A stretch of DNA of 16,593 bases. It comes from Magnetospirillum sp. (GTDB lineage Bacteria; Pseudomonadota; Alphaproteobacteria; Rhodospirillales; Magnetospirillaceae). The stretch lies in assembly GCA_020217035.1 (NCBI GenBank), contig JAIWOG010000271.1, positions 1-16,593 of the forward strand, given 5' to 3'. The notes beneath the pieces were generated by a model that was given only the letters and a program-made list of their open reading frames with translations, was not told the origin of the DNA and made no database searches. A program made the position numbers and the translations under genes. The stretch's first letter is position 1. Each line of letters opens with the position of its first letter. Positions 1-7,199 of the stretch are shown in pieces.

Positions 1-734
1 AGCGCCACCTTGAAGACGTTCACCAGCTTGAAGACCGAACTGGCCTGGTCGTCGAGGAACCCCACATGCATGGCGCGACCGGCACATTGGGCGACGCAGG
101 CTGAAGCCACTCCCTTTTCGATCCGGGGATAGCAGCCGATGCACTTGTTGCCCTTGAAATCCTCGGCGTTGAAGAACGCCTTGCCATAGGGGCAGGCTTC
201 GACACAGGCGCCGGTACCCTTGCACTTGTCGATATTGATGACGTTGATGCCATCCTGGACGCGACGGTAGACCGCGTCATTGGGGCACGCTTCGACGCAC
301 GCCGGATTGCTGCAATGGTTGCACATACGCGGCAGGAAGAAATAATGGTTGTTGGGATACACGCCGGCGCCTTGTTCCTCGTCCCAGTTGGGGGCGTTGC
401 GGGGCGTCGGATTGGGACGGGCGCGTTCGTGCTTGCCTTCGAACAGCCGGCCTTCGTAGTCGAATTCGAAAGGAATGCCGTAATCCGCGGCGCTCGGGCG
501 CTTGCCCTTTTGCAGGTCGCCCGCCTTGTAACCGCCGCCCTTGGCGGTCCAGTTGCGGGGATAGCCCTGGCCGGGGGCGGTTTCGACATTGCGCCAGTAC
601 ATGAAAGCCTGGCCAGGATGGCCGGTCCACAATCGCTTGCAGGCCACGGTGCAGGTCTGGCAACCGATGCACTTGTTGAGGTCCACGACGAAGGCGATCT
701 GCCGCGACGGAACCACCATCTGATTGGTCGTCAT
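1..734 (-). CDS. pcrB: Perchlorate reductase beta subunit, iron-sulfur protein (partial, C-terminus beyond left edge)
   Basis: This is the electron-transfer subunit of a type II DMSO-reductase-family enzyme. It carries electrons through several iron-sulfur clusters to the molybdenum subunit encoded just upstream. About 244 residues are visible, and the frame is open to the left edge. The first ferredoxin motif has Cys22, Cys25, Cys28 and Cys32 (KCIGCQTCTVAC). Further clusters follow: CNHC..C...CP, then KCKGTGACVEACP, then KCIGC...C...C. From memory the order and spacing match PcrB of Dechloromonas/Azospira closely, including the YPRNW and PNWDEEQGAG stretches. The start ATG at 734 has GGGAG eight bases upstream. 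The gene follows pcrA after 101 bp and should be co-transcribed with it. NarH, SerB, ClrB and EbdB are alternatives within the same family. The specific call rests on recalled sequence similarity and on the pcrA partner. No Tat signal is seen, as expected for a subunit exported together with alpha. Confidence 0.85.
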   Translation of the reverse strand, partial: MTTNQMVVPSRQIAFVVDLNKCIGCQTCTVACKRLWTGHPGQAFMYWRNVETAPGQGYPRNWTAKGGGYKAGDLQKGKRPSAADYGIPFEFDYEGRLFEGKHERARPNPTPRNAPNWDEEQGAGVYPNNHYFFLPRMCNHCSNPACVEACPNDAVYRRVQDGINVINIDKCKGTGACVEACPYGKAFFNAEDFKGNKCIGCYPRIEKGVASACVAQCAGRAMHVGFLDDQASSVFKLVNVFKVA

Positions 735-803
735 TATAAAAGCTCCCGTTCTTTGATCCACCGGTGCAGGGATTCAGCCCTGGCGGCGGCAATGGATGGA
801 CGA

Positions 804-826
804 GGCGGCCGCTCGAGGCGGCCGCC
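804..826 (-). other. Hairpin in the pcrA-pcrB intergenic gap
   Basis: GGCGGCCG (804-811) and CGGCCGCC (819-826) form a perfect 8-bp GC-only stem with a 7-nt loop. It begins about ten bases after the pcrA stop codon in the direction of transcription. No T-run follows, so it is not a typical intrinsic terminator. It may stabilise or partly uncouple the pcrA and pcrB messages (inference). Confidence 0.5.
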
Positions 827-835
827 AGTTCCGCT

Positions 836-3631
836 TCAAAGCGGCGTCTGCACCGCGCCGGTGTACTTGCGCATTTCCACGCGGGTGTCGCGTTGGCTGC
901 CGGCGGGGCCGTAATAGTTGGGCCGGAACAGCAAGTGGCCGTAATTACCGACCAGATGAGTCGGCGTGATGCGAATGGGGCACACGCTTTGCGTGCTGCC
1001 TTCGATCAGATCCATGTAAAGTTCCGGCGTGTGGTACATGGAGATGCGGCCAGGCTGCTCGCCGGGCTTGATGCGGATGCGAACGATGACGCGGCCGTGG
1101 TCGTTGAAGATTTCGGCCCAATCATTGTCCTTGAGGCCGCGTGCTTCGGCTTCGGCCAGAGGCACCTCGGCGATGGGGCCGCCTCGCTGGAGGCGGAGCA
1201 TCAGCGGATTGTCCTTGAAGGTCGAGTGCACCGAGTGGCGGCTGTGCGGAGTGTTGAAGCGCAGCGGATACTTGTCGGCTTCAACCGGCGGCTTGTAGAC
1301 CGGTAGTTCCACACCCATGGAGAAGAAGACTTCATGGTCGATATAGAATTGCTGACGCCCCGTCAGCGTCGGCCAAGGCCGCTTGTTGACAGCGAAGAAC
1401 TGGAACGGCGTGTAGGGCACCCCCTCCTTGAGCGGCGACGTCCAGTTGGATTTGTAGCGCCGCGGCTTTTCCCGCAGGTCGGCAAGCGTGATGCCCTTGC
1501 TCTGCGGCGCGGTATCCAAGATGAACTGGGCCGCCGCTTCATCGGTGTCGAACTTGCCATTGTCGGTGAACTGCGCCACCAGCGTCGAGAGGTCGCGGTT
1601 CCACTTGAACTGCTCGTCGTAGAATTTGGTAAAGCCCTTGGCGACCGCAGCTTCCTCCACCTTCTTCACCAGGGCGCGGAAGATCTGCCAGTCGGTCTTG
1701 GACTCGAACATCGGCGGAATGGCCGGTTCGGTCATGTTGATGAAGGTGTGTTCCTCGGTGACGTTCAGGTCGGTCTTTTCGTACCAATGGGCCGAAGGAA
1801 GGACGATGTCCGAATACAGCGCCTGGCTATCCATGCGGATGTTGGCGGTGACGATCAGGTCAAATTTCGGCCACAGATTGCGAAGAACGTATTTCTGGCC
1901 TTTGGCTTGATTGAGGAAGTTGCCGCGATAGCAGATGAAAACCTTGGGATCGCGCCCGTCCCGCGGATAAATGGGCATCTGCTTGGAGTTGATGGCCTGC
2001 TTCAGGTATTTGCCGGTATCCACGCCGACTTTTTCCATGCCGTCATAGGCTTCGGCGTGGACATAGGTCCAGATGGTGGTCTGGCAGAAGCGCTGCTTAC
2101 CCGCTCCTTGTGGAAAGGACAGCGCGGCGACGCCGGGAACGAATACCGGCTTCCATTGGCCGATATAGTGGTTCACCCCGCCGCCTTGCTTGCCCTCGTT
2201 GGCCGTCAGTGACGACAGCAGGTGGAAGACGCGCATCAGCAGGTCGCTGAAGTACCAATGGCCGGTACCGCCGCCGGTGATGATCATGGCCGGCTTGGCC
2301 ATGGCGTATTCACGCGCCAGTTGGGTGATCACCTTGGCATTGACGCCGGTGATGGCTGCCACCTTTTCAGGGGTGTAATCCGCCATGATGCGTTCGCGGT
2401 AGCTGTCGAAGACCGGGCGACATTCCACCATGGCGCCATCCAGCAGCTTTATCTTGAAGCGGCCTTCCAGCGCCGGGTCCAGTTCCCCCAGGTCCAAGGT
2501 GCCATCGGGGAAAGTCAAAGTGTTGCGAGCCAGGAACGGCGGCTGGACGCTTGGCTTCACCTCGGGTTCATCACCCCAGCTCCCGCGCATCAATACGGGC
2601 CGCATGGTCTTGACGTCCCAGGCATAGAAGCGATTGGGGGAACCGCCCTCGACCATGTCGGCCTCGCGCAGGAAGCGCTTGGTGTCGCTGCGCACCAACA
2701 ACGGCAGGTCGGTTTGTTCCTTCAGATTATGGGTATCGTGCAGGCGCTCCTTGATGATCACGTGCGCCATGCCCAAGCCAAGCGCCACGTCGGTGCCGGG
2801 CTTGGGATGAACCCAGGTGTCCGCCTTGATGGTCGAAGAATTGTAATCGGGGGCGACGCTGACGATCTTGGTGCCGTTCAGTTGGGCTTCAGACAGGAAG
2901 TGAGCGTCGGGAATTCGGGTTTGCGCCGGATTGGCTCCCCACAACATGATGTAGCGGGCGTTGTACCAGTCAGCGGTTTCGCAGGTATCGCTCTGCACGC
3001 CGCAGGTCTGGGTCTGGCCGGGCGGGTGGTCCCCATACCAGTCAAAGAAAGTGTGCGCATGCGCACCGATCAGATGGGCAAATCGGTGGCCGGCCGAGAA
3101 CGACACCGGCGCGACAGCCGGTACCGGCGAATAGACGCTGATGGCGTCGGGGCCATCGGTCTTGATGGTGTCGACGATCTTGTTGGCGATCATACCCAGC
3201 GCCTCGTCCCAGGTGGCGCGACGCCACTTGCCCTCGCCACGTTCGCCGACGCGAATCAGGGGGTACTTCAGGCGCGTGGGGCTGTAGACGTAATCCGTCG
3301 CACACTCACCTTTGTTGCAGCCGCGCGGATTATGCTCCGGCACGCCATTCAACATGGGGGCGTCCTTGGACTGCTCCTCGCGCAGAATTACGCCGTTTTT
3401 CTGATAGACGAAATGCGGGCAGGCGCCGGTGCAGTTGATGAGGTGCGCACCGCGCGTCTTCTTGTCCCAGCTCCACTGATCGCGATGGAATTGTTCCCAG
3501 CCGGTATACTCGTACGCCTTGCCGGGATCTGTCGCCGCCAGGGTTCGAAACGAAAACGTGCCGGCGAGGCCAACCCCTACGGAGGCGGCGCCTGCCGCCT
3601 TCAGGAAATTACGGCGGGATTGTTCTGCCAT
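836..3631 (-). CDS. pcrA: Perchlorate reductase catalytic (alpha) subunit, Mo-bis-MGD, Tat-exported
   Basis: This 931-residue molybdoenzyme would reduce perchlorate, and chlorate as the next step, to chlorite in the periplasm. The N-terminus carries a twin-arginine signal (SRRNFLKAAG, residues 5-14). The HxxxCxxxC...C ligand set for the first [4Fe-4S] cluster is His63, Cys67, Cys71 and Cys105. That pattern and the Asp in WYGDHPPGQTQTCG (Asp201, equivalent to the NarG Mo-ligand Asp) place it in the type II DMSO reductase family. Length and many stretches match Azospira/Dechloromonas PcrA as I recall it, for example KTRGAHL.NCTGACPHFVY, GHRFAH.IGAH.HTFFDWYGD and the C-terminal YYGPAGSQRD. NarG is much longer; EbdA, DdhA, SerA and ClrA are more distant alternatives. 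The start at 3631 is preferred over the longer upstream reading because GAAGGAG lies seven bases upstream and the Tat motif follows immediately. pcrB follows in the same direction. A sigma-54-type promoter lies about 70 bp upstream. Confidence 0.87.
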   Translation of the reverse strand: MAEQSRRNFLKAAGAASVGVGLAGTFSFRTLAATDPGKAYEYTGWEQFHRDQWSWDKKTRGAHLINCTGACPHFVYQKNGVILREEQSKDAPMLNGVPEHNPRGCNKGECATDYVYSPTRLKYPLIRVGERGEGKWRRATWDEALGMIANKIVDTIKTDGPDAISVYSPVPAVAPVSFSAGHRFAHLIGAHAHTFFDWYGDHPPGQTQTCGVQSDTCETADWYNARYIMLWGANPAQTRIPDAHFLSEAQLNGTKIVSVAPDYNSSTIKADTWVHPKPGTDVALGLGMAHVIIKERLHDTHNLKEQTDLPLLVRSDTKRFLREADMVEGGSPNRFYAWDVKTMRPVLMRGSWGDEPEVKPSVQPPFLARNTLTFPDGTLDLGELDPALEGRFKIKLLDGAMVECRPVFDSYRERIMADYTPEKVAAITGVNAKVITQLAREYAMAKPAMIITGGGTGHWYFSDLLMRVFHLLSSLTANEGKQGGGVNHYIGQWKPVFVPGVAALSFPQGAGKQRFCQTTIWTYVHAEAYDGMEKVGVDTGKYLKQAINSKQMPIYPRDGRDPKVFICYRGNFLNQAKGQKYVLRNLWPKFDLIVTANIRMDSQALYSDIVLPSAHWYEKTDLNVTEEHTFINMTEPAIPPMFESKTDWQIFRALVKKVEEAAVAKGFTKFYDEQFKWNRDLSTLVAQFTDNGKFDTDEAAAQFILDTAPQSKGITLADLREKPRRYKSNWTSPLKEGVPYTPFQFFAVNKRPWPTLTGRQQFYIDHEVFFSMGVELPVYKPPVEADKYPLRFNTPHSRHSVHSTFKDNPLMLRLQRGGPIAEVPLAEAEARGLKDNDWAEIFNDHGRVIVRIRIKPGEQPGRISMYHTPELYMDLIEGSTQSVCPIRITPTHLVGNYGHLLFRPNYYGPAGSQRDTRVEMRKYTGAVQTPL

Positions 3632-3702
3632 CTTACACTCCTTCTCTCTGCATCGCCCCCGTAACCGAGGGGTCGCGACGCGTGTCAACGCCACAAGAGA
3701 AG

Positions 3703-3718
3703 CGCAAAAGGCATGCCA
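3703..3718 (-). promoter_or_regulatory. Sigma-54 (-24/-12) promoter for pcrAB
   Basis: The minus strand reads TGGCATGCCTTTTGCG, which fits the RpoN consensus TGGCACG-N4-TTGCW at all but two positions and has the required GG-N10-GC spacing. Transcription would start near 3692, about 60 bases before the pcrA ATG. In Azospira the perchlorate genes are known to depend on a sensor/response-regulator pair of the sigma-54-activator type, so the match makes biological sense. The promoter function here is inferred from sequence only. Confidence 0.7.
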
Positions 3719-3937
3719 ACAGTTCATCAATAACTGAAAAGGCAAAAAACCTTAGGAAGAGTGCGGGTTCTGCTTATTTAGTCAGGTATTCCGTTCTGGC
3801 GGAAATCATCGACGTTTTATTAAACAATCCATTCTGCCTGAACAGAACGTTAAATGTGCAAGGCAACACTAAATGCGTATTGGAATTCGTCGAATTTCTG
3901 TGAGAACACCAACAGGGAACAGCGCCGCGCTGAGGAT
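3719..3937 (-). promoter_or_regulatory. moaA-pcrA intergenic control region with TTCTG inverted repeats
   Basis: This is the bulk of the 306-bp gap between moaA and pcrA, and it is more AT-rich than its surroundings. It holds two matching 11-mers, TTCTGGCGGAA (3794-3804) and TTCTGTGAGAA (3896-3906). It also holds the longer inverted repeat TTCTGCCTGAACAGAA (3832-3847). These lie roughly 100-215 bp upstream of the predicted pcrA start site, the usual zone for sigma-54 activator sites. A separate 13-bp palindrome, AATTCG-T-CGAATT, sits at 3884-3896. I see no coding region in the gap. Which protein binds is unknown. Confidence 0.45.
3920..3932 (-). other. Short palindrome just after the moaA stop codon
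   Basis: CAGCGC and GCGCTG are separated by one base, five bases past the moaA stop codon. No clear T-run follows, so it is at best a weak transcript end. Read-through from moaA into pcrA therefore remains possible. Confidence 0.3.
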
Positions 3938-4924
3938 TCAACCACCGGTGACGCTCATGGTTCGCAATGGCAAAGCATGACTTCGCCCTGCCGAAAAAGC
4001 GTGGTGGGCCGGCTTCTGCGCGATACCGGCAAAGACCAGGCGATCCAGTTCGGCGTCGGTCGCGCCCTGGCGCAGCGGCGTACGCAAATCGTGGGAAAGT
4101 TCACGACCAAGGCAGGGATAGAGCATGCCGGTGCAAGACAGCCTGATGCGGTTGCATTCATGGCAAAACCCGTGGCCTTGCGGTGAGATGAAGGCGATGC
4201 GGCCGCCGGTCTCGGCCACGGCGAGATAAGTGGCCGGCCCCGTGGTGCGATAAGGAATTTCGATCAGCGACCAGCGCTTGTTCAGCGCCAAGCGCAACTC
4301 GGACACCGGCATGAAGGCGTCAGCATGGACGGTGGAATCCTGGCCCATGGGCATCATTTCGATAAAGCATAGGTCGAAACCCTGGCTACCGCACCATTTC
4401 ACCAGTTGGTCCGCGCTTGCGCTGGTGACGTCACGCATGACGACGCAGTTGATGCGTAACCGCAATCCCGCCGCCCTTGCGGCCGCGATACCATCAAGCA
4501 CCTGCGGCAAACTGCCGCCCCGGGTCAGCATGGCAAATCGCTCGGCGTCCAAGGTGTCGAGCGAGACGTTGACGCGCCTGATCCCCGCTTCGGCCAGATC
4601 CGCAGCCACTTTCGCGAGTTGAGTGCCGTTGGTCGTCAGCGTCACTTCGGTCAGCAGGCCCTCGTTTACCCATTGTCCCAAAACGCGGATAAGACGCATG
4701 GCATTGCGGCGCATGAGCGGCTCACCACCCGTGAGGCGAATTTTGCGCACGCCCAAGCGGAGGAAAACCCCGCACAAGCGCTCCATTTCCTCCAACGAGA
4801 GAACCTGCTCGCGCGGTTCGAAACACATGCGCTCGGCCATGCAATAGACACAGCGGAAATCGCAGCGGTCGGTCAGCGAAAGACGTAAGGTGTCGATAGG
4901 ACGCTTGAACGAATCGATCAACAT
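3938..4924 (-). CDS. moaA: GTP 3',8-cyclase (radical SAM molybdenum cofactor protein A)
   Basis: This 328-residue protein catalyses, together with MoaC, the first step of molybdopterin synthesis from GTP. The radical-SAM motif CDFRCVYC gives Cys21, Cys25 and Cys28. It is followed by the SAM-binding GGEP (66-69) and the C-terminal second cluster Cys254, Cys257 and Cys271 (CxxC-x13-C). The protein ends in the typical Gly-Gly tail. The start at 4924 gives the usual family length and the usual N-terminus (DSFKRPIDTLRLSLTDRC). The frame stays open upstream, but that part overlaps a predicted promoter and the relic zone. The ribosome site is weak (GGAA). The gene lies between the integrase relic and pcrA on the same strand, so it appears to be island cargo supplying cofactor for the reductase. 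A second, housekeeping moaA would be expected elsewhere in the genome. Confidence 0.92.
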   Translation of the reverse strand: MLIDSFKRPIDTLRLSLTDRCDFRCVYCMAERMCFEPREQVLSLEEMERLCGVFLRLGVRKIRLTGGEPLMRRNAMRLIRVLGQWVNEGLLTEVTLTTNGTQLAKVAADLAEAGIRRVNVSLDTLDAERFAMLTRGGSLPQVLDGIAAARAAGLRLRINCVVMRDVTSASADQLVKWCGSQGFDLCFIEMMPMGQDSTVHADAFMPVSELRLALNKRWSLIEIPYRTTGPATYLAVAETGGRIAFISPQGHGFCHECNRIRLSCTGMLYPCLGRELSHDLRTPLRQGATDAELDRLVFAGIAQKPAHHAFSAGRSHALPLRTMSVTGG

Positions 4925-4958
4925 GATGCTGTTCCAGAACGGTTGCCGACAAGGTTGC

Positions 4959-4974
4959 AGCAAAAACCGGGCCG
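4959..4974 (-). promoter_or_regulatory. Sigma-54 (-24/-12) promoter for moaA
   Basis: The minus strand reads CGGCCCGGTTTTTGCT, matching TGGCACG-N4-TTGCW at all but two specified positions with correct GG-N10-GC spacing. The predicted start site near 4948 is 24 bases before the moaA ATG. A similar element precedes pcrA, which strengthens both predictions. Function is inferred. Confidence 0.6.
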
Positions 4975-5074
4975 AAATCCCGATCACGCTTCCGCATCCA
5001 TTCCTTCCGGCCATGTTGGCATGTCGGTCCGGGCGACACTCTGGAGAAACGAGAACCTGTGGTGAGTGGCCTGC

Positions 5075-5163
5075 TGCCGGTTTGGTGGACACCGAGTCAA
5101 GGTGTCTTCATCGCACTGGAGGCCGGTATGGAACGCCGGAGATTCCGCCGCGAATTCAAGATC
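5075..5163 (+). mobile_element. Remnant of an IS3-family insertion sequence (left end and start of orfA)
   Basis: From 5128 the plus strand encodes MERRRFRREFK, the characteristic opening of an IS3-family OrfA, with CTGGAGG just upstream. The preceding stretch from about 5075 (TGCCGGTTTGGTGGACACC) resembles the terminal repeat and leader of such elements. Homology appears to stop near 5163, where the sequence passes into the integrase remnant read on the other strand. Only about 90 bp of the element remain and no transposase can be made. Both ends are approximate. Confidence 0.5.
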
Positions 5164-5310
5164 AAGGAGGAAATAGTCTTCCAGTTCCTTGCGCCAGCGC
5201 CGCTCGATGGCCTTGGCCTTGTTGCTGGTGCCGCTGGACTTGCGGTAACGCTTGCCCCGGAAGGTGAACTCGATGAGCCAGTGGGGCGAGGTGTCGCGCT
5301 GGTAGATCAT
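5160..5310 (-). pseudogene. Truncated tyrosine recombinase (island integrase), N-terminal arm only
   Basis: From the ATG at 5310, preceded by GGAG, the minus strand encodes about 50 residues resembling the N-terminal arm-binding domain of phage/island integrases. They open MIYQRDTSPHWLIEF, followed by a basic GKRYRKSSGTSNKAKAIE segment. After about residue 50 the reading frame runs into the IS remnant and continues without meaning to 4984. The catalytic domain (Arg...His-x-x-Arg...Tyr) is absent. The gene begins about 135 bp beyond the end of guaA and reads away from it, which is the usual placement of an integrase next to its attachment site. The element is therefore probably not self-mobile now. 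Confidence 0.7.
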
Positions 5311-5342
5311 GCCCCGTGTCTCCTGACCGGGGCGATCTTGGA

Positions 5343-5352
5343 GGGGTACCCC
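5343..5352. repeat. Perfect palindrome upstream of the integrase remnant
   Basis: GGGGTACCCC lies 33 bp upstream of the integrase start, between it and guaA. It may be a binding site for the integrase or an excision factor, but it is short and could be chance. Confidence 0.25.
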
Positions 5353-5413
5353 CATAATCGCCCCCAGTGGTTGGTCAGGCTCTCGGAACAGGCTGTTTCA
5401 AAGGTGAGCGGGA

Positions 5414-5438
5414 AAGGGGCGCCAGAGGCTAACCCCTT
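5414..5438 (-). terminator. Weak hairpin downstream of guaA
   Basis: AAGGGG and CCCCTT can form a 6-bp stem around a 13-nt loop shortly after the guaA stop codon. Only a few T residues follow on the minus strand. It lies on the island side of the presumed junction, so the original guaA terminator may have been displaced. Confidence 0.3.
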
Positions 5439-5444
5439 GAAAAA

Positions 5445-5475
5445 TCACTCCCACTCGATCGTCCCCGGCGGCTTG
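5445..5475. other. Probable island attachment site at the 3' end of guaA
   Basis: The last codons of guaA, encoding the conserved GTIEWE ending, are an established insertion target for tyrosine-recombinase islands. Here an integrase remnant and foreign-looking cargo begin immediately after them, while guaA itself stays intact. The exact core is unknown, because the matching direct repeat at the far end of the island would lie beyond the left edge. Confidence 0.5.
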
Positions 5476-6998
5476 CTGGTCACGTCGTAGGTCACGCGGT
5501 TGATGCCCTTGACCTCGTTGATGATTCGGTTGGCGACGCGGCCGATGAAGGCCATGTCGAAATGGTAGAAATCGGCGGTCATGCCGTCGGTGCTGGTGAC
5601 GGCGCGAAGGGCGCAGGCGTAGTCGTAAGAGCGGGAATCGCCCATGACGCCGACGGTGCGCACTGGCAGCAGCACGGTGAAGGCTTGCCAGATGGCGTCA
5701 TACAGGCCGGCATTGCGGATTTCTTCCAGGTAGATGGCGTCGGCCTTCTTCAGGATGTCCAGCTTCTCACGGGTGATTTCCTGGCCGGGAATGCGGATGG
5801 CCAGGCCGGGGCCGGGGAAGGGGTGGCGGCCGACCATTTCGTCGGGCAGGCCCAGTTCTCGACCCAAGGCGCGGACTTCGTCCTTGAACAGCTCGCGCAG
5901 CGGCTCCACCAGCTTCATGTTCATGCGTTCGGGCAGGCCGCCGACATTGTGGTGGCTTTTGATGGTGACGGAAGGTCCGCCGATGAAGCTGACCGATTCG
6001 ATGACGTCGGGGTACAGCGTGCCCTGGGCCAGGAAGTCGGCGCCACCCACCTTCTTGGCTTCTTCCTCGAACACGTCGATGAACAGGGCGCCGATGGTCT
6101 TGCGCTTTTGTTCCGGGTCGGTCATGCCGGCCAACTTGCCCAGGAACAGGTCCGAGGCGTCGCAATGCACCAGGTTGATGTTGAAGCGGTCGCGGAAGAC
6201 GCTGACCACCTGTTCGCTTTCACCCAGGCGCATCAGGCCGTGATCCACATACACGCAGGTCAGCTGGTCGCCGATGGCTTCGTGGATCAGGGCGGCGACC
6301 ACCGAGGAATCGACGCCGCCCGACAGGCCGCAGATCACCCTTCCCTTGCCCACCTGGGCGCGGATCTTGGCGATGGCCTGTTCCTTGAAGGCGGCCATGG
6401 TCCAGTCGCCCTTGCAGCCGGCGACGCCGTGGGTGAAGTTCTTCAGCAACTGGGCGCCGTGGGGCGTGTGCACCACTTCCGGGTGGAATTGGACGGCATA
6501 GAAGCGGCGCTCGTCGTTGGCGATGGCGGCGAACGGCGCCCCTTCCGAAGTGCCGACGACGCGGAAGCCGTCGGGCAGCTTGGTGACGCGGTCGCCGTGG
6601 CTCATCCACACCTGTTCCTTGGCACCCTTGGCCCACACCCCGGTGAACAGGGCGCAATCGTCGATGACATCCACATAGGCGCGGCCGAATTCGCGATGGT
6701 CGCCCGGTTCCACCTTGCCGCCCAATTGTTCGCACATGGTCTGCTGGCCATAGCAGATGCCCAGGACCGGAACACCCAGGTCGAACACCGCCTCGGGGGC
6801 GCGGGGGCTGCCGAAATCCGCCACCGAGCTGGGGCCGCCCGACAGGATCACCGCCTTGGGGGCGTATTGCGCCAGGGATTCGGCGGTCACCCGGTTGAAC
6901 GGGTGGATTTCGCAATAGACACCGCTTTCGCGCACGCGACGCGCGATCAGCTGGGTGACTTGGCTGCCGAAATCAAGGATCAGGACGCGGTCGGACAT
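5445..6998 (-). CDS. guaA: GMP synthase (glutamine-hydrolysing)
   Basis: This 517-residue protein converts XMP to GMP using ATP and glutamine in purine synthesis, in the cytoplasm. The N-terminal glutamine amidotransferase domain shows the catalytic Cys82 (GICYGQQ) with His172 and Glu174 (QFHPEV). The ATP-pyrophosphatase domain has its P-loop SGGVDSS at 226-232. The C-terminal dimerisation domain ends in the conserved PPGTIEWE. Length is normal for the family. The start at 6998 ([13 protein letters not shown]) is the standard one; the frame extends 11 codons upstream without support. The gene is complete although its 3' end borders the putative island. Confidence 0.98.
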   Translation of the reverse strand: MSDRVLILDFGSQVTQLIARRVRESGVYCEIHPFNRVTAESLAQYAPKAVILSGGPSSVADFGSPRAPEAVFDLGVPVLGICYGQQTMCEQLGGKVEPGDHREFGRAYVDVIDDCALFTGVWAKGAKEQVWMSHGDRVTKLPDGFRVVGTSEGAPFAAIANDERRFYAVQFHPEVVHTPHGAQLLKNFTHGVAGCKGDWTMAAFKEQAIAKIRAQVGKGRVICGLSGGVDSSVVAALIHEAIGDQLTCVYVDHGLMRLGESEQVVSVFRDRFNINLVHCDASDLFLGKLAGMTDPEQKRKTIGALFIDVFEEEAKKVGGADFLAQGTLYPDVIESVSFIGGPSVTIKSHHNVGGLPERMNMKLVEPLRELFKDEVRALGRELGLPDEMVGRHPFPGPGLAIRIPGQEITREKLDILKKADAIYLEEIRNAGLYDAIWQAFTVLLPVRTVGVMGDSRSYDYACALRAVTSTDGMTADFYHFDMAFIGRVANRIINEVKGINRVTYDVTSKPPGTIEWE

Positions 6999-7029
6999 TT
7001 GGGCCTCGGGGGGTGGTGTCGAGGGCCGC

Positions 7030-7059
7030 ACTCTAGACTCAAGGGCCCCTGTGAAACAA
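7030..7059 (-). promoter_or_regulatory. Possible sigma-70 promoter for guaA
   Basis: On the minus strand TTGTTT (7059-7054) and TAGAGT (7035-7030) are separated by 18 bp and lie just upstream of guaA. Both hexamers match the consensus only partly, so this is tentative. Confidence 0.28.
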
Positions 7060-7113
7060 CCCCCACTCCATCAAAGCCCGCCGGCGTGACAGGCGCCCCG
7101 GCGCGTCAACAAG

Positions 7114-7144
7114 AAAAGCCCGCGGCCATGGGCCGCGGGCTTTT
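7114..7144. terminator. Strong bidirectional intrinsic terminator
   Basis: AAAAGCCCGCGGCC and GGCCGCGGGCTTTT form a perfect 14-bp inverted repeat around a three-base loop, with T4 at the end in either direction. It closes the minus-strand group that ends at 7200 and insulates guaA, which begins at 6998. Confidence 0.88.
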
Positions 7145-7199
7145 CGAAACGGAAACCGGCCCCGCCTGGTGTGGGGGGGAGCGGAGCCGGTCCCTGGGA

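Noticed and set aside
836..3631. Respiratory nitrate reductase NarG or ethylbenzene dehydrogenase
   Set aside because: NarG is around 1,250 residues and lacks a classical Tat signal, and the recalled PcrA matches are stronger than those to EbdA. The family-level relationship remains.
2222..3664. Long plus-strand open frame opposite pcrA
   Set aside because: It is a shadow of pcrA. The minus frame has intact motifs, a Tat signal and a ribosome site, while the plus product has no recognisable features.
5310..5440. tRNA gene as the island attachment site
   Set aside because: No cloverleaf-like sequence is seen; the junction is at the end of guaA instead.
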